Positions 14,201 to 26,939 of a stretch of DNA of 64,000 nt are shown in pieces. The translations under genes and the position numbers were made by a program. Under the pieces are notes generated by a model. The model made no database searches, was not told the origin of the DNA, and worked only from the letters and a program-made list of their open reading frames with translations. Position 1 is the first letter of the stretch, and every line of letters starts with the position of its first letter. Source of the stretch: Hymenolepis diminuta (Eukaryota > Platyhelminthes > Cestoda > Cyclophyllidea > Hymenolepididae); assembly GCA_900708905.1 (NCBI GenBank), contig CAADRB010000055.1, positions 399,067 through 463,066 of the forward strand. The letters are read 5' to 3'.

Positions 14201-17200
14201 TTGAATTTGTCATACATCTGCATCAAGACCAACACATCAACCACAGTGATCTGACTGCTTAAATAACATTACTACTTTTTCTGCGTTGATTACATCTCGT
14301 TGCGATTTATCAAAAATTAGTCACCAATATATATGTATATGATTAATTCCAGGACAGCTTGTAGGAGATTGAAGTCTCTAACATGAAATCTTGTTCTATA
14401 CAATTTTGAGTAGCCCCGAGTCACTCCGATAGATTTGTGACATGTTAGTATTTAATGTCATGCCCATAATACTCATGCTTGTAATCACAGTAAAATAACC
14501 TTTAACAGGTAAATTCTTCGAATGCGCATAATTTCTTTTTCATAAAGGGCTTGAAAATAACGTCATTTTCTTTTTAGTGATTCTTAGGGTAATTCAAGGT
14601 CTAAGTTTTGGTCATATATAGTCAGGTTAGATATAAATTTAGATTTGCAGAAATCGATTATCCGCTCCAATGCTAATAGCGACATTTTTGGACGTTTAAA
14701 AAGTAAACAGCGATAACAAATAATAATATTAAGATCCTAATTCATTATGGACAGTATATTATGGCGTCACGACTGTTTTTGTGGGATCAAAAATTTCTTA
14801 ACCTCCTGTTACTAGAGGATCTTTTTATACGGTTAGAGCATTTGCATAGATATAGGAAAATTTTATTTCTTGAAAACATGCAGAGACTGAATTTAATGGA
14901 ATCAATTAAACGAGTTCAATTAGACGCTTATATTTTCGACCTACTGACCTTGCCTTTAAATTTGGCCTTGGCTATCTAAAAGATATGCGTAAAATATTTC
15001 TAAAGGGGTAGCCAAATAACTAGTTTCTAGTCCATAGATATTCCTCAGGTTAACCTCTTCTAATACCTAATAATCTTCACAACAGGAATAGGAAAAAGAA
15101 AGCGATTGAAAATAACACGTTTGTCACCAGAGATCTTGGACGAGACTGGGAAGTCAATATCAGTAGAGTAGGTTCAACGTTGCAGTGAAGGTTGCATCTA
15201 AACCGTTGTATAAATAGCAGGACACTACCGAAGGATGGTGAATCTCCTAATTTGCTATAAATTGGAAATATTCAGCTCGGTTTCAGAAATAATTTTACGC
15301 CCAAACAATAGATAAATCCCTTGAGAGCCCGTGGTGGTAGTACTTGAAGTTTTATTAGAAAATAAAGTCCCCCCAGTTTTGCAGCAGGAATATTTTACCA
15401 TATTTTAGAGGTTAGAAAAGTGTTAAAGGCATTAAATCCAATATTAGAGAAAATTTAACTAATTTTAAAGGTGGATTTTTGTAAAATTCTTATTTGAAAC
15501 TGAAATCATTTGAAGAAATGGTTTAAAGTCGTTCGGGAAAGTCTACAATTTTAGAGGAAGTATTTGAATAACTATTTCGAATGGTATTGTTTTCTAATAG
15601 ATTAGAATTTTGAGGCCTAAAATATTCCATAATGTATTACTCCTGTTTTTCAGGTTCATACAAATTTAAGCATCATTATCGATCTAATTTCATTTTACCA
15701 CTCGATTCTGAAACTCTCCGACCTTATCCTCTTGAATTAATGACTTATAGGTAATACTTTATCGAATTCTTCACACTTACAAGATTAAATTTTGTAGTGA
15801 AAATTACTTTGGGAAGGAAATCGAAGGATACGTCTTAATATTGTGCCAAAGCTACTTAAACGAAGCAGAATAATATTTTACTCATATCTTAACATTTTCC
15901 GGAATTAATTGACGAAAAGAATTCAGTGTTAAGCTGAACTCTAGGATGCAGACGAAAAATTTGTGAAAGGTAAGTTTTTTTTGTGTGAATACGATTTCTA
16001 AAATAACCCATAAATCTTCTGCGACCTTCAGAATATACCGATATTTAAGTGACGTTATAGTCAGTGAAAGTCGTAAATAAGATCACGTTAAAAATTATTT
16101 TTGAATCTAAAGGCCTTGTAAGGGGATTAATGTTAACAGTCTAAGACTAAATCGAAAATCTTAATGATAATTCGTTTTTTACGGAAATATTGCAGATCAG
16201 GTCATTATTTTATTTTTCATTAAGTCAGATCTTTTTCATTGCTCTCTCTCTCTTTAAAATGGAAGTAATTATTTTGTTCTGTCTCTTCTGCGTATTTAGC
16301 TAGAGATGGTGTTGACCAGGAGAATTATTCATTTTCATCTTACTTTATTCCGATTAATTATGCCGACTGACTGATTAACACTTACGTTATAAAGATATTG
16401 ACCATCTTAACCGTAAATAACACTAGAAAGTAGAAAGCAGATTGAAGTATTACCTGAGCGCTCAAGCTCTATTATATTCATCGAAACTGTTCAAAATGCT
16501 TAAAATGTCTCATTTCTTATCTTAATTGGATTAAAGTATAGTGTATGTGAATCCCTTAATCACTCTGTATTTATTCCTGTCGCTCTTAAATTGTTCTCTG
16601 AAAAAACAGGTACACACATCTAAATCTCACAGGATAGTGTCCAAGACTTTCAAACTGGTTGTTAGCGGTAAAAATTGTTATAAGGGTTATATTATTATTG
16701 CGTCTACAGACTGCATAATATCATTATATTTCTACGCTAAATAGAGGATGTTCTCACTCGTTAATGGCTCATTGAACTTGTCATGATGTAAAAACTTTGA
16801 GAAAATGTACCAAGAATAGCGCATCGTCACTAAAAATAGTGTTATAAATAGGTAAATATAGAGGGGAAGCAGCAACCCCCGCATATTATTGTCTTGTTCT
16901 CACTAACCCATACACCCACACGTGCCTGCAAGTAAAAACCACCAATTTCTATCTAACCTCTTTCTTGATGATTCATATGAGCATAAAGGTAAATCAAGAA
17001 GATGAATTTACCCTTTGAGTATATTTCAAAAATTAGAAATGTGCTAAATTGACTTATTTATCATATAATTAATCATAAGCATCAATCAGATAATGCGGAT
17101 TAAAAATGCATTTTCCACAAGAATTAACTAATAGGAAACTATTCATATTAAGAACAGTATACATTCCCTATTTGAAGTATATGCATATTTTAAGTGCCTA

Positions 17201-18057
17201 ATCTGCTTGTCGAAACTAAATTTCCTAAGTACTTTGGCACTACTAAATCCGTCTACAATGGAATTGACCTCCATGGTTGAGGAATTTTAATTTTCTTATT
17301 TTAAATTTTTAAATGTTGCTCAAATCTAAATCAGCACAAAAAATTCTCTAAAGCCTCTAGATTTTAAACATAAAACTTGAAATATGGATTTCTAGTTAAA
17401 AGATTGCTAAATTAAGTTGTTATCAAATTATTCTTTTAAATAGTTATTTAAATTATCCTCCCCATTTTCATATTCAAGCAGGATGCATGATTGGTGAAAG
17501 AATAAACTGGAACTGAACTTTTGAGTGTTAGGATTTTAAGGACTTCTCGTTCACCGCTTTTAAAAAGCAAAGAATCCCTTAAATATATCCTAAATACAGA
17601 TCTGCTTTCATTAAACTTTAGCTGTAAGTATTTATCAATATAAAAGAATTATGAATGATCTATAGTTGGTTCTGAAGCAAATATTTAATTAATATTTCAT
17701 CACATGTGAACATGCCTACCTAACAAATCATAACTTGCTTTTGCCCCATTTTATATTCTTGACCAAATCCGTAATCCGTTTCTCCATCCTTCTATTACTC
17801 TGGTTCAACATAACTAGTTCGTTTGAAGTGAAAAATTTTATATTATATTGCTTTTGCTATATAATATGCAAGATAAACTCTCTTTTAAGGTTAGAAATGC
17901 AATTTTTACACTAAGAGCATGGGAAAAAATCACGATAAAGATATTGAATAATATAGCCAGTAGGTTGGGGAGATTCCTTAAAATCTACAGCTCCAGTGAT
18001 TATCTGAATACGAAAACCTAGGAGCTTTGCTGCATTCGTGTCTCTTTGTAAAGTCTA
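11216..18057. other. Gene-free stretch left of the ETS pair
   Basis: AT-rich with short chance frames only. The 72-codon ATG frame at 14761-14979 is Leu-rich and unlike any family I know. No canonical AATAAA was seen on the minus strand within ~200 nt beyond the minus-strand ETS stop. Confidence 0.5.
13993..14017. repeat. Short hexamer tandem repeat (AACAGT-type)
   Basis: Four near-identical AACAGT/AACAGA units in tandem. Confidence 0.75.
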
Positions 18058-18929
18058 CTAAGGTAGATTGAAATAAAATTTGTACACATCACGTTGGCCT
18101 TGTACTTTGGTTAAAATCTTCTTCCCATAATAATACCTACAATTGAATAAAATCGGATGATAAATAGGGTTCGTTACAGTCAAGTTGGCCGAAAGAATCA
18201 GGATACTTACCTCAAGGAACGCTTCAGATTCTCCTCACTCATGTTCGGCTTATGTTTCTTTTCCCCCCAAAGGTGAGCAAGGACACGAGCATTTGTTAGA
18301 CGAAAGACTCCCTGTTCTTTACATACCCATTCAACAACTGAGGGATTAAATTCCTCATTATCTAGACAGCTTAAAAGGAACTGCCAAAGCATTGGAGAGT
18401 TCCGCATTCCTCTGTGCTCTGTGTCATAGACCAAACATTAGAAAGAGTGGCAGTTAGATATAAAAGAGATTTTATGTCACAATTTAAGGCCCAAATGGAT
18501 GCTTACCGTCATAATCAATTGACTGATCAAGTAATGGTTCTTCTAAACTAAGATCGGGAAGGCTCATAAGTCGTTCGCTTCCACTTCCATAGCCAAAGTC
18601 TTCGACTGGTAGAATTTCTGCCCTCATAGAAAGATCCAGAGGCTGTTCAGGAAGCTTGCATTCGGGCAAATTCACAAACGTTGGCAAAAATTGAGTAAAG
18701 AGAGACTGCTCAGGAACAACAGGGGCTGTATTCGCAAGAAAATTCCTTAGAATTTCTTCCAGAAGGAGAATATTATCAGAATCTACTGGAAAAAAATGGC
18801 AGTTAAAATTATACATACAGAAGAATAGTTCAAGTAAAACGAATTAATGTACTTACAGAGATTAAAATCGGGTTTTGAAACGCTATCCGCCATGATTCCC
18901 ATACGTCTAAATGACTGTGTTGCTTCCAT
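18058..18929 (-). CDS. Small ETS-domain transcription factor with PLDLS motif (212 aa, 4 exons)
   Basis: Sequence-specific DNA-binding nuclear protein of the ETS family, probably a repressor. Minus-strand exons: 18929-18857, 18785-18507, 18418-18211, 18136-18058 (stop TAG). Introns are 71, 88 and 74 nt, GT-AG, in phases 1, 1 and 2, and all junctions join in frame. The start ATG is the first in the open first exon. Residues 25-41 form a hydrophobic helix-like stretch; PLDLS, a CtBP-binding type motif, is at 73-77; the linker to ~118 is acidic; the ETS domain is 126-207 and ends five residues before the stop. The three conserved ETS tryptophans are present (LWQFLL, VVEWV, LWG), as is the recognition-helix pair in KRSLRYYY, where the two arginines normally contact GGAA. 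The domain is somewhat ESE/PDEF-like (GVFRL, then LWG), but I cannot place the subfamily. It is divergent to the paralogue at 23.9 kb. The joined reading frame and family motifs make the call firm; the start exon is slightly less certain. Confidence 0.9.
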
Positions 18930-18954
18930 TTATACAGAATTGTGTAAAAGAGAG

Positions 18955-18985
18955 ATTATATATATTATATGTACTAACCAATTGG
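18955..18985 (-). promoter_or_regulatory. Putative TATA-like and CCAAT elements of the minus-strand ETS gene
   Basis: An AT run containing ATATATAAT-like sequence (18955-18970) lies 26-41 nt upstream of the start ATG, and a palindromic CCAATTGG (18978-18985) lies about 50 nt upstream. If the TATA-like run is used, transcription would start almost at the ATG, giving a very short leader. AT runs are common here, so this is a positional guess. Confidence 0.35.
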
Positions 18986-21900
18986 TGACCTAGGGTCCTG
19001 AGCAGTCAGTCATGCAAGATAAAGGTCAACTAAGTGAGCACATGCTATTATTACACGCACTAACTTTTGTAAACACTCATTTCTCTACGTATGCATAATC
19101 AAATATCTATGGATTCAAAATGAATTGAATGCAGAACAAATTCGGTTAAATGTGGGATTTAAAATCACAGTAAGTGCAGTTTTTACCAATACTTGATCTA
19201 CCCATTAAAACTTTCAAGTCCGATTTCGAATCATAAATTATTTGATGTTCACTTGAAAATAATGAACTCCATACTTGCTCAACAGTAGACTTCTTGATTG
19301 ATGGCTGTACCGTAAATGGATGAAAAATTGCTCCTATTAGAGGTAAACCCATCGGATTACATCATGCAGAATATCAAGGGTACTATTTGATAATCCTATT
19401 CAGAAACACATTCATGTGAGAGAGTGGATCGATTAAATTTAATATAAGAAATACCATCTAAATAATAGATAAGTTGTTATTTAAGAATGTATTGGCGGAA
19501 TAATTGAACTTACATAAATTATTTCAGTATCTTTCCTCGTTTTCTGAACATTCTATTAACCTGAGGCACTAAAATAGAACTTGAATGCCTTCCAATGACA
19601 CTGATTGGCGGATATATGGGAATGGACGTTAAGATTGATTGTCTATTTACCCGTTGATCATTCGATGAGTAGGGATAGAATCATTTGTGTCAGTATCTCC
19701 GTTAGGGTTATATAAATAGCCTGAGAGAGTGTAGAATATTTCCTACGATTGGCTTGACTGGTAATAGGCGGTTTACATGAATTTATTTGTATTAATTAAA
19801 AGTCACACTTTTGGATAATAATCAATAATTTTTATTGAAAAGAAAATTAAATGGACAATGTATTGTTAATTATTCATAAAGTCCGCATATTTGCCAATGG
19901 CATTGTCGTTACTTTGCATAATTTTAAGTAAATTGTGGAAATTTGTTTAATCCCGTGTTATTATTGAGTTTAGTGAATTGTGGCTATTTTGGGGGCCAAT
20001 TAGGTCATAACGGCACCTTTTATCGTTAAACCTTCATAGCAGGAATAAAAAGAACGAATAGTTACTAATACTCGATCTTTAAGTCTGTAGGACTCGGAAT
20101 TTATACCTTCTTTTACTTTAAGCTAATTAGAACCGCTATCTGATATACGCTATTTAAAGGTTTCGCATATCAGTTCACAAAATTTGTCCATATGCCTACA
20201 TAACTTCTTAAATCAAGAAGGTATTATGCGTAAAGGAAGCTTAAGAAGTCTTTACTAATCAAGACAGTATTAAATATTAACCTCTTTCTCCTCAAAAGTT
20301 AAACAACCTTCTGTCAAAGTCATGTCGTCAATACTAACTTCAACTAATCATTGATTGATTAAATGGACTTGATAATATTTGCTGTCTGTGTAAGTTTATT
20401 TAGAACATAGGCATTATAAGGCACATATTTTCGCTTATCCTGTGAGTAACACATGTGACACGAGAGTATCCTCACTCAATTTCACCTTTCAGAGCGCGAT
20501 GACCGTAATAAGCAATCTTTTTCAGGCAGTTCCTGCTATACCATGTGATGGAAGGGGGACAGGGTGAATGTATTAAACTAAGTCAAGACATACTTACGGG
20601 TGATGTAGTGACCCGGTCCCTCTGTAGTGGGCGTGATACGACAGTAACTATGGCGGTCTTAGTTTCACAACACTCAAAATACAGGTACAGGTATTCTTAC
20701 TACTACTTATTTGTATAGAACTCAAGTATAATTGATTGTTCTATCAAAAGAGATTATTATGATGTAAAATCTAGCATTTGGTTAAGTAAGAAGAGGAATC
20801 TAAATCTAATGAAAGAAGGATAAAGAAAGAAGAATGAAATGCAGATTCCATCCTATTTTTTGTAAATTATACCAAATGAACTAGAAATATTGTTACTAAT
20901 TATTTAACAGATTGAGGTTATTAGTGAATGGCAAATGCCTCTTTGAGGTATTGTATTATATGACTCAAGCTTCTATAGGGCATTGAGGTTAGTCTATTTC
21001 TGGATTCTAAAATCTTAGTATGAATCAATGTGAACCAGTATGGCGTGACTTGTTGTCAGCGTTTAAGGTATATATTGAATTAAATCATCTCATCGCACTT
21101 CTGTAAGAAGAGTATAAAATATTAATGACTGTAATTCACCGGATTTTAATTATGGACGAACCTACTTAACCCTCTGTAAAATAGAAAGAACACATAATGT
21201 TAACTAGACGGACTAATAGAAAACCTATTATTTCCATTTCCCTTTGCAGAATTTGTTTCAGTGGCGCTGATATATTCGATTACTTTTCTACATTACCGAC
21301 TCATTAGCCAAACACTTAATGTCATAACCAGGAGCTATATTTAAGTATTTCCGAGGGCTGATTGCGACCAAGGCGGTCACCGGGGATAATGCCAATAACT
21401 GATAGGTTACGGCGAACACTGACCCTACTAATTTTTGACATCATGCAGATCAAATATCTACTTCAAGGTCTTTAATTTACCCATTTAAACACTGTCGTGT
21501 TAAATAAAGTAAACGAACAAGATGATATATCTGATGGAGCATATCATCTTCTTCTTACACCGGATAAAATAAAGTGGTCTACAAGATCTAAAATATATTC
21601 AAAACTAAGTGCCTGAACCAAATTATTGGAATCTATTTGGATTAGTTAGAGAAGATGTTCGTTTGTTTTTAGAAATATAGATGATCCAATTGGATTAATT
21701 TGAAGGCATATGAATCAAACAATTTTAGGTATAGAAAGATGCTTTAAAATTATGATTTTGGTCTCGTTTGGTTACAAACATTCTTTTTTATCTCACTTTA
21801 ATGGTCGAATAATTTTAATATAATAATTCTTATGTAACAATTTGACAAAAATTTAAGAATGTTTTGCAAGCAGACGCGTGGTATTTTGAATTTTAAAAAT

Positions 21901-23847
21901 AAGCCAAATTAATCAACTTCCAATTTGATTTTGTTCTTGAAGAATGTATTGGAAATGTGGTGATATGATACAATGTTTATTTTGCAGTTTTGATAATTTG
22001 ATTCAACTGTTTCAATTAACGAAATGTCGTGTTGATTTCTGATTTTATAAGCTTAGGGAAGTTGGCATTTTTTCAACTGCCATTCGAAAAATGAGTGGAG
22101 AGATAAAGAAGAATGATTATGAAAATGTTCCAGTTAGATATTTTTATTTTGTTTCTGTAATACTCACAAAACATTTGCCTTTTGGTCGAGTGAGATTATG
22201 GCTTCACAAGTATGTTACGAGAAAGGGGAATTACTTTTCTAAACAGCTAATGTCTATCTCGCATACATTCACATTGTTTCACGGGAACTGAAATCATGTA
22301 TTTGAAAGCATAATCTGAATTTGATTTAGGATTTTATCGGTCTCTAGTTATTATTCGCCAAAATTGTTAGATTTTGACTTTGCTTTACGTAAAAATTTTC
22401 AAACAGTCTATTTGAATAGAATAGCAACTAGAACTAATAGTGGTAACTAGGACGGCCTCCGGAAATCCCATAGACTGAACTTGAATAATCTGAGTTAGTC
22501 TATTTCACACCACTGACTTAATTTGCGGTCCTGATTCAATAGCTAAACCTGCATAAACTCATATCACGTTCATAATCAATTAATTCTTCGCGATTCCCGA
22601 ATTATTAAACTCACAACAGCCTATCTTGGTCATCAACCGATTAAAAGCCGGTTTTCTGATACCACCGCATTCACTTTTAGTTTAGTTAGAAGCCTTTCCA
22701 TTATTTATAACTCTTTCCTTATTTGTGTCTAAGATTTATTTATTGCTTCATATATTTTGATACATTACTCACCAGTTCTTCAAGTGTTAGCTACACATCG
22801 TTATTCTTTCTTCTCTATTTCATTAGTCTTCCCCTAGCCTGCATATTTTGAGATTTGTCATGAGCACATTAATTATTCAACTTCTACAGAATATTAAAAA
22901 AACAAATTATAGCAAAAATAAGATAAATCAGGAAAGAGAAGTGTTTAAATAGTATAATTCATATTGTATTCATGACTTTGCTTCGTTTTATTAACAGATA
23001 TTAAATAATATTTAAATAATAAAATAAACCAACCAACCGCAGTAATATAAAAATTTTCGGTTTTGAGACGAAAGTGTTCATTTTCGCTTTCCTTCCATCT
23101 TAGTCAGTAAATGCAAAACTGAAATCTCTATAACTTCCGGCCAATTCAAATCTTATCTCGGATACGAACTTCTGATCGAATAAGCATAATATTGAATAGT
23201 GATTATCATTCGAGTGGGAAATGCAAATATTCGAACACAACACTCTTATGAGTTTGTGACACCAGGAAGAGTTAGAACCATATTGAATCGACATTATTTG
23301 CTGCATTTTACGGATCATCTCATCTTATGCCGCTTTAAATTAAGTTAATTTTGAAAACAATAAATTTCTTATGGGAAACAACCGGAGATCGCAATAATAA
23401 TTAAATAACAGTAAATAATTTCATAGCATTAGCAGTCATTACTAAGATCATATGAATACTATTTGCCCATACTATTTTGCTCAAACATGTTTACCTGTTT
23501 CCAAATAATCTTACTTAGAAATTCATTAAATCACAGTGGAAGTGATAATAAAGCTCAATTAACCGAATCCCCCAGAGCCGATTTGAGCGATGGGGTTATG
23601 TTGATAAAAATATGTAACCTTCTGAAAGTGTGCAGAACCAATAAGAGGCATCTTTGTGTCAACCAGCGAATCATTTGAAATGGGATCGCTAATTATTTCT
23701 GACTATGCTCGCACGCAATTGCTCATTCACCCACCTGCACATACACGCGCACACACAACCCGCACATACGTCTTACAAATTTGGAAACTTTGTAAAAAAA
23801 TTAAAATTAGGGTCGAGCAGGCACCACCCCCGCGACTTCTCAGTAAC

Positions 23848-23855
23848 TATATAAG
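23848..23855 (+). promoter_or_regulatory. TATA box of the plus-strand ETS gene
   Basis: TATATAAG lies 40-47 nt upstream of the ATG at 23895, in a locally GC-richer stretch. Initiation about 30 nt downstream, near the pyrimidine-rich TCCTTTCTAC (23881-23890), would leave a leader of only about 10-15 nt. This supports the short first exon chosen for the gene. Confidence 0.5.
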
Positions 23856-23894
23856 AAGTAGCGCCACCACTCTTCGGCAATCCTTTCTACAACA

Positions 23895-24713
23895 ATGTAC
23901 TGCAATAACTCACTGAACAGTAAGTGAAGCCACCTCTACCCCGATATTCCACACACAAAAAAGACATCACACATGACATCCCCTATCTCAAATCTCCAAT
24001 CATAACTACGATATTTCTTATCTGTCCCTTTTAGTTCTCACGGAAGGATTATTTATGTTCCTCAATAGTCTCCATACCGGGAGTTTTCTTGAAGAACAGC
24101 TTGATCAACCACTGGATCTTTCTATTAAACGTGCCGTGGATTTAAAAGACAGTGACTGTGGAAGTACTAGTAGTGGTTCTACCTGTGGAAATGACGACCC
24201 AGCTGATTATGATTCTGAAAAGTCAGAAGATCAGCGTTTATATAATCTCCTTCGGGAAAACTCCAGCTACAATGGTGAGTAATTCCCGTCCTAAAATCGT
24301 GTCTTGTATACCTTCATCTATATCAATCTCTAAACGGTTCCCTTTGAATCTTTATAGAAACCTACCTGAAGAACAGAAATACCCCTGTTTTGTGGCAATT
24401 CTTACTTATGTGTTTGAGTAATGACCAATGCAATCCAAGTCTAATTGAATGGGTTTCAAGGGAAAATCTTACTTTCCGGTTGAATAATGTAAACACCCTA
24501 GCTAGTATGTGGGGTCAAATCAAGAAGCGACCCCGTATGAATGCAGATCACTTCAAACGCTCGTTAAGGTCAGCAAAACTCCTGCCTTACACGTCACCAT
24601 TTTATTATATGAACTGCTTTTTAAACGATTTCTTTTTAACTAGGTCATACTACTCTCGAAACATCCTCAGGAGGATAGAAGGCTATCCCGATACCTATCA
24701 ATTCATTAACTAG
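23895..24713 (+). CDS. Small ETS-domain transcription factor with PLDLS motif, paralogue (181 aa, 4 exons)
   Basis: Nuclear DNA-binding protein, sister of the gene at 18.1-18.9 kb. Exons: 23895-23919, 24035-24274, 24358-24568, 24644-24713 (stop TAG). Introns of 115, 83 and 75 nt have phases 1, 1 and 2, identical to the paralogue. PLDLS is at residues 34-38, followed by a Ser/Gly/Asp/Glu-rich acidic linker and a C-terminal ETS domain (98-179) that stops two residues later. Over 82 gap-free ETS positions about half are identical to the sister protein. The three tryptophans (LWQFLL, LIEWV, MWG) and both recognition-helix arginines (KRSLR) are kept, but the usual YYY reads SYY. The last intron has an unusual GTCAGC donor and is in frame with no stop, so a 206-residue unspliced version is possible. 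The first coding exon (8 codons) is short and inferred from donor, phase match and TATA box; a different first exon cannot be excluded. Confidence 0.87.
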
Positions 24714-24898
24714 CAATAATCACAAAAGGAAATGTATAAAATCCAAAACGAGCATTTATTACATAATCAGTAGAGGCATGACATTACTTCGAATGTATTC
24801 TTTATACTCTGTTTTTTTTCTACTTGTATTTTTCATCAATTATTGAATCATGTATCTATATATGCTATTCAGATCTTTTTTATTTATATAGATTAATC

Positions 24899-24904
24899 AA
24901 TAAA
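24899..24904 (+). terminator. Candidate polyadenylation signal of the plus-strand ETS gene
   Basis: AATAAA lies 186 nt after the stop codon, at the end of an AT-rich 3' region, followed by T-rich sequence. It is the first canonical hexamer downstream of the gene. Confidence 0.5.
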
Positions 24905-26896
24905 AGTTATCATTTTAATGATTTGTTGGCTTGCTTACATGAACGTTGGTTTTGCAAACCTTCTTGAAAGAACATAAGTTGATGATGAAGATAATGTACT
25001 GATCTTGGCTCACATTCAATTAGTCAGTGCGTTGCTATGATGCATACAAAGCACCTGGATTTGGTTTTGAATGAAATGATGAATCAGTTGTTACATTAAA
25101 GGCACGGTAAGTTCTGTGCATCAGTTACAGTGTTATTTTATCGCTAAACTACCTATTTTTTGCATTATTTTGTTCGTAGCTTTGTCTAGATAAGAATACT
25201 ATAATGGACATTTAAAAACTTTGTTGGTATTTTTAATTACTCTGTCATGCATTTTGGCTATAGTTAATGATTGCGCAATCTGCTGAAAATGGCATAAGAT
25301 TTTGCGCTACTGAAATAAAAGTATAATTAATATGAATAGATCATATTCAATTTGGCCGTTATTAAAGGAGTGTGTTGTAACGTTAAAGCGGAGCTGGATA
25401 AAGACCTCTACTGCTGTTAAAATCTAGTACTTTCTCGACGAGAATGCTAATCAGTATTCAATTTGTTGAAGCGGCATTTCTTATGATCTGTTTTTCTCTG
25501 TGGGATAGCGTAACCGACTCTTAGATTCCTCAGGAAATTGTACTAGTTACAAATACAACCCGACAACACCATAACACAAAACGACCCAAACCATCATATC
25601 AAATTAAGACGCGATTTTTCGAATCCATTGATCGATTTATATTATCCACCATTAATAACCGTGATGGAAATTAATTCGTTCGAATATTTTTTATAAATCT
25701 TGAGGCAAATCCGCACATTTTAAATCCGATTTTCTGAAGTTGAAACGGAATGAAGAAGGCGTATGCTGAGAGGATATAATCGAATAAACAACATGCATAT
25801 TTATGTTTAAATTGAGCAGAATTATCCCATATCAGAGTTAGATGCAAACAGAACATCCCACGACCTATTTTAACACATCTTATTTGCGCTCCCAACAGCC
25901 TCCGCATTTCTTCGTCGGAAGTCCTTAAAAGGAACGCAAAGTTATAAAAAAGAAACCTATCTCATACTGACTATTCGATACACTATAGCAATGCATCACA
26001 TCTTCATGATAATAGGCGTGGTCTTTATAACTCACTAATTTCGTCACTTTTCGACAAATACGAATTTGATTTTTCTAGAATGTTCATCTCCTAAGAATGT
26101 AGCTTTTAATAATTAAACACGCGTTAACTCGTAACCTTATTCAAATTCACTAAAATGTCTTGAAGTAATGAATTAGTCAACTAAAAGAATATCCAAATTT
26201 GTTATTAAGGTAGAATTATGAAATTTATTTTCTATCGTTCATTTTTTATCGACACTTTTTATTTTTCTTATATACTTATACTTATTTTCACCATACGCAT
26301 CTCAGTTTGTCAAATATATTAATTAATTCATGTTTTTACGATACTCTGTCGCTTTCTAATTATTATTTCAGCTTTCTGTTTATATCAAAAGTCATAATAG
26401 AGTATGGTGATTTTGAGTCATTTGAGGTCATTTCTCTAAGGAATATCATGATTAACAAAAGACATTTACCACTATTAGGAAGAATGCATGTGATTAGCCA
26501 TCATTGGTCATATGAGAAATTGATTTATTTTTCCACGATCGAACTCTACATCACTGGTAAGAAAAAAAGATGAAAGAAAGGAAAGCCACTTATTCATTGA
26601 TAGTCGAAAATTCTATAAATTTCACTCCGGCATTATAGGATAAAAGGAAGAAACAAGTGATTTTGACCCATGTTATCTGTACACAAATTAACCTCAAGAT
26701 TTCAATATCATAAAGTGGTTTTATTTATTCTAACTCTAACCATTGTTTTAGTGAGTGCTCAAGCTGATAAAATTATTCGATCATGAACTCAGAAGATTAA
26801 CCGGTGCTATCAGTACTTCATATTATAAGAAATTGTATAATTTTGATTTTTCCGTTTAAAGGGTATAATGGCTTTACGAAGAACATGATTTTAATT

Positions 26897-26939
26897 NNNN
26901 NNNNNNNNNNNNNNNNNNNNNNNNNNNNNNNNNNNNNNN
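26897..26939. other. Assembly gap (43 N)
   Basis: A run of 43 undetermined bases in intergenic sequence; nothing can be called across it. Confidence 1.

Larger units (their letters stand above)
18930..23894. other. Divergent intergenic region between the two ETS genes
   Basis: About 5 kb separates the start codons of the two divergent ETS genes. I see no ORF with family motifs, no further ETS exon (no second LWQFLL- or RSLR-type segment) and no recognisable repeat. Slightly GC-richer patches occur at 20.46-20.66 kb and 21.35-21.43 kb; I cannot assign a function. Any shared control sequences of the gene pair would be expected here. Confidence 0.5.

Noticed and set aside
14761..14979. 72-codon ATG frame, Leu-rich, starting with a tryptophan-containing run
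   Set aside because: I tested it as an ETS-domain remnant; the spacing of W and helix residues does not fit.
24152..24421. 89-codon plus-strand frame in the ETS gene
   Set aside because: Wrong-frame reading of exon 2 plus intron; the ETS frame with matched phases explains the region.
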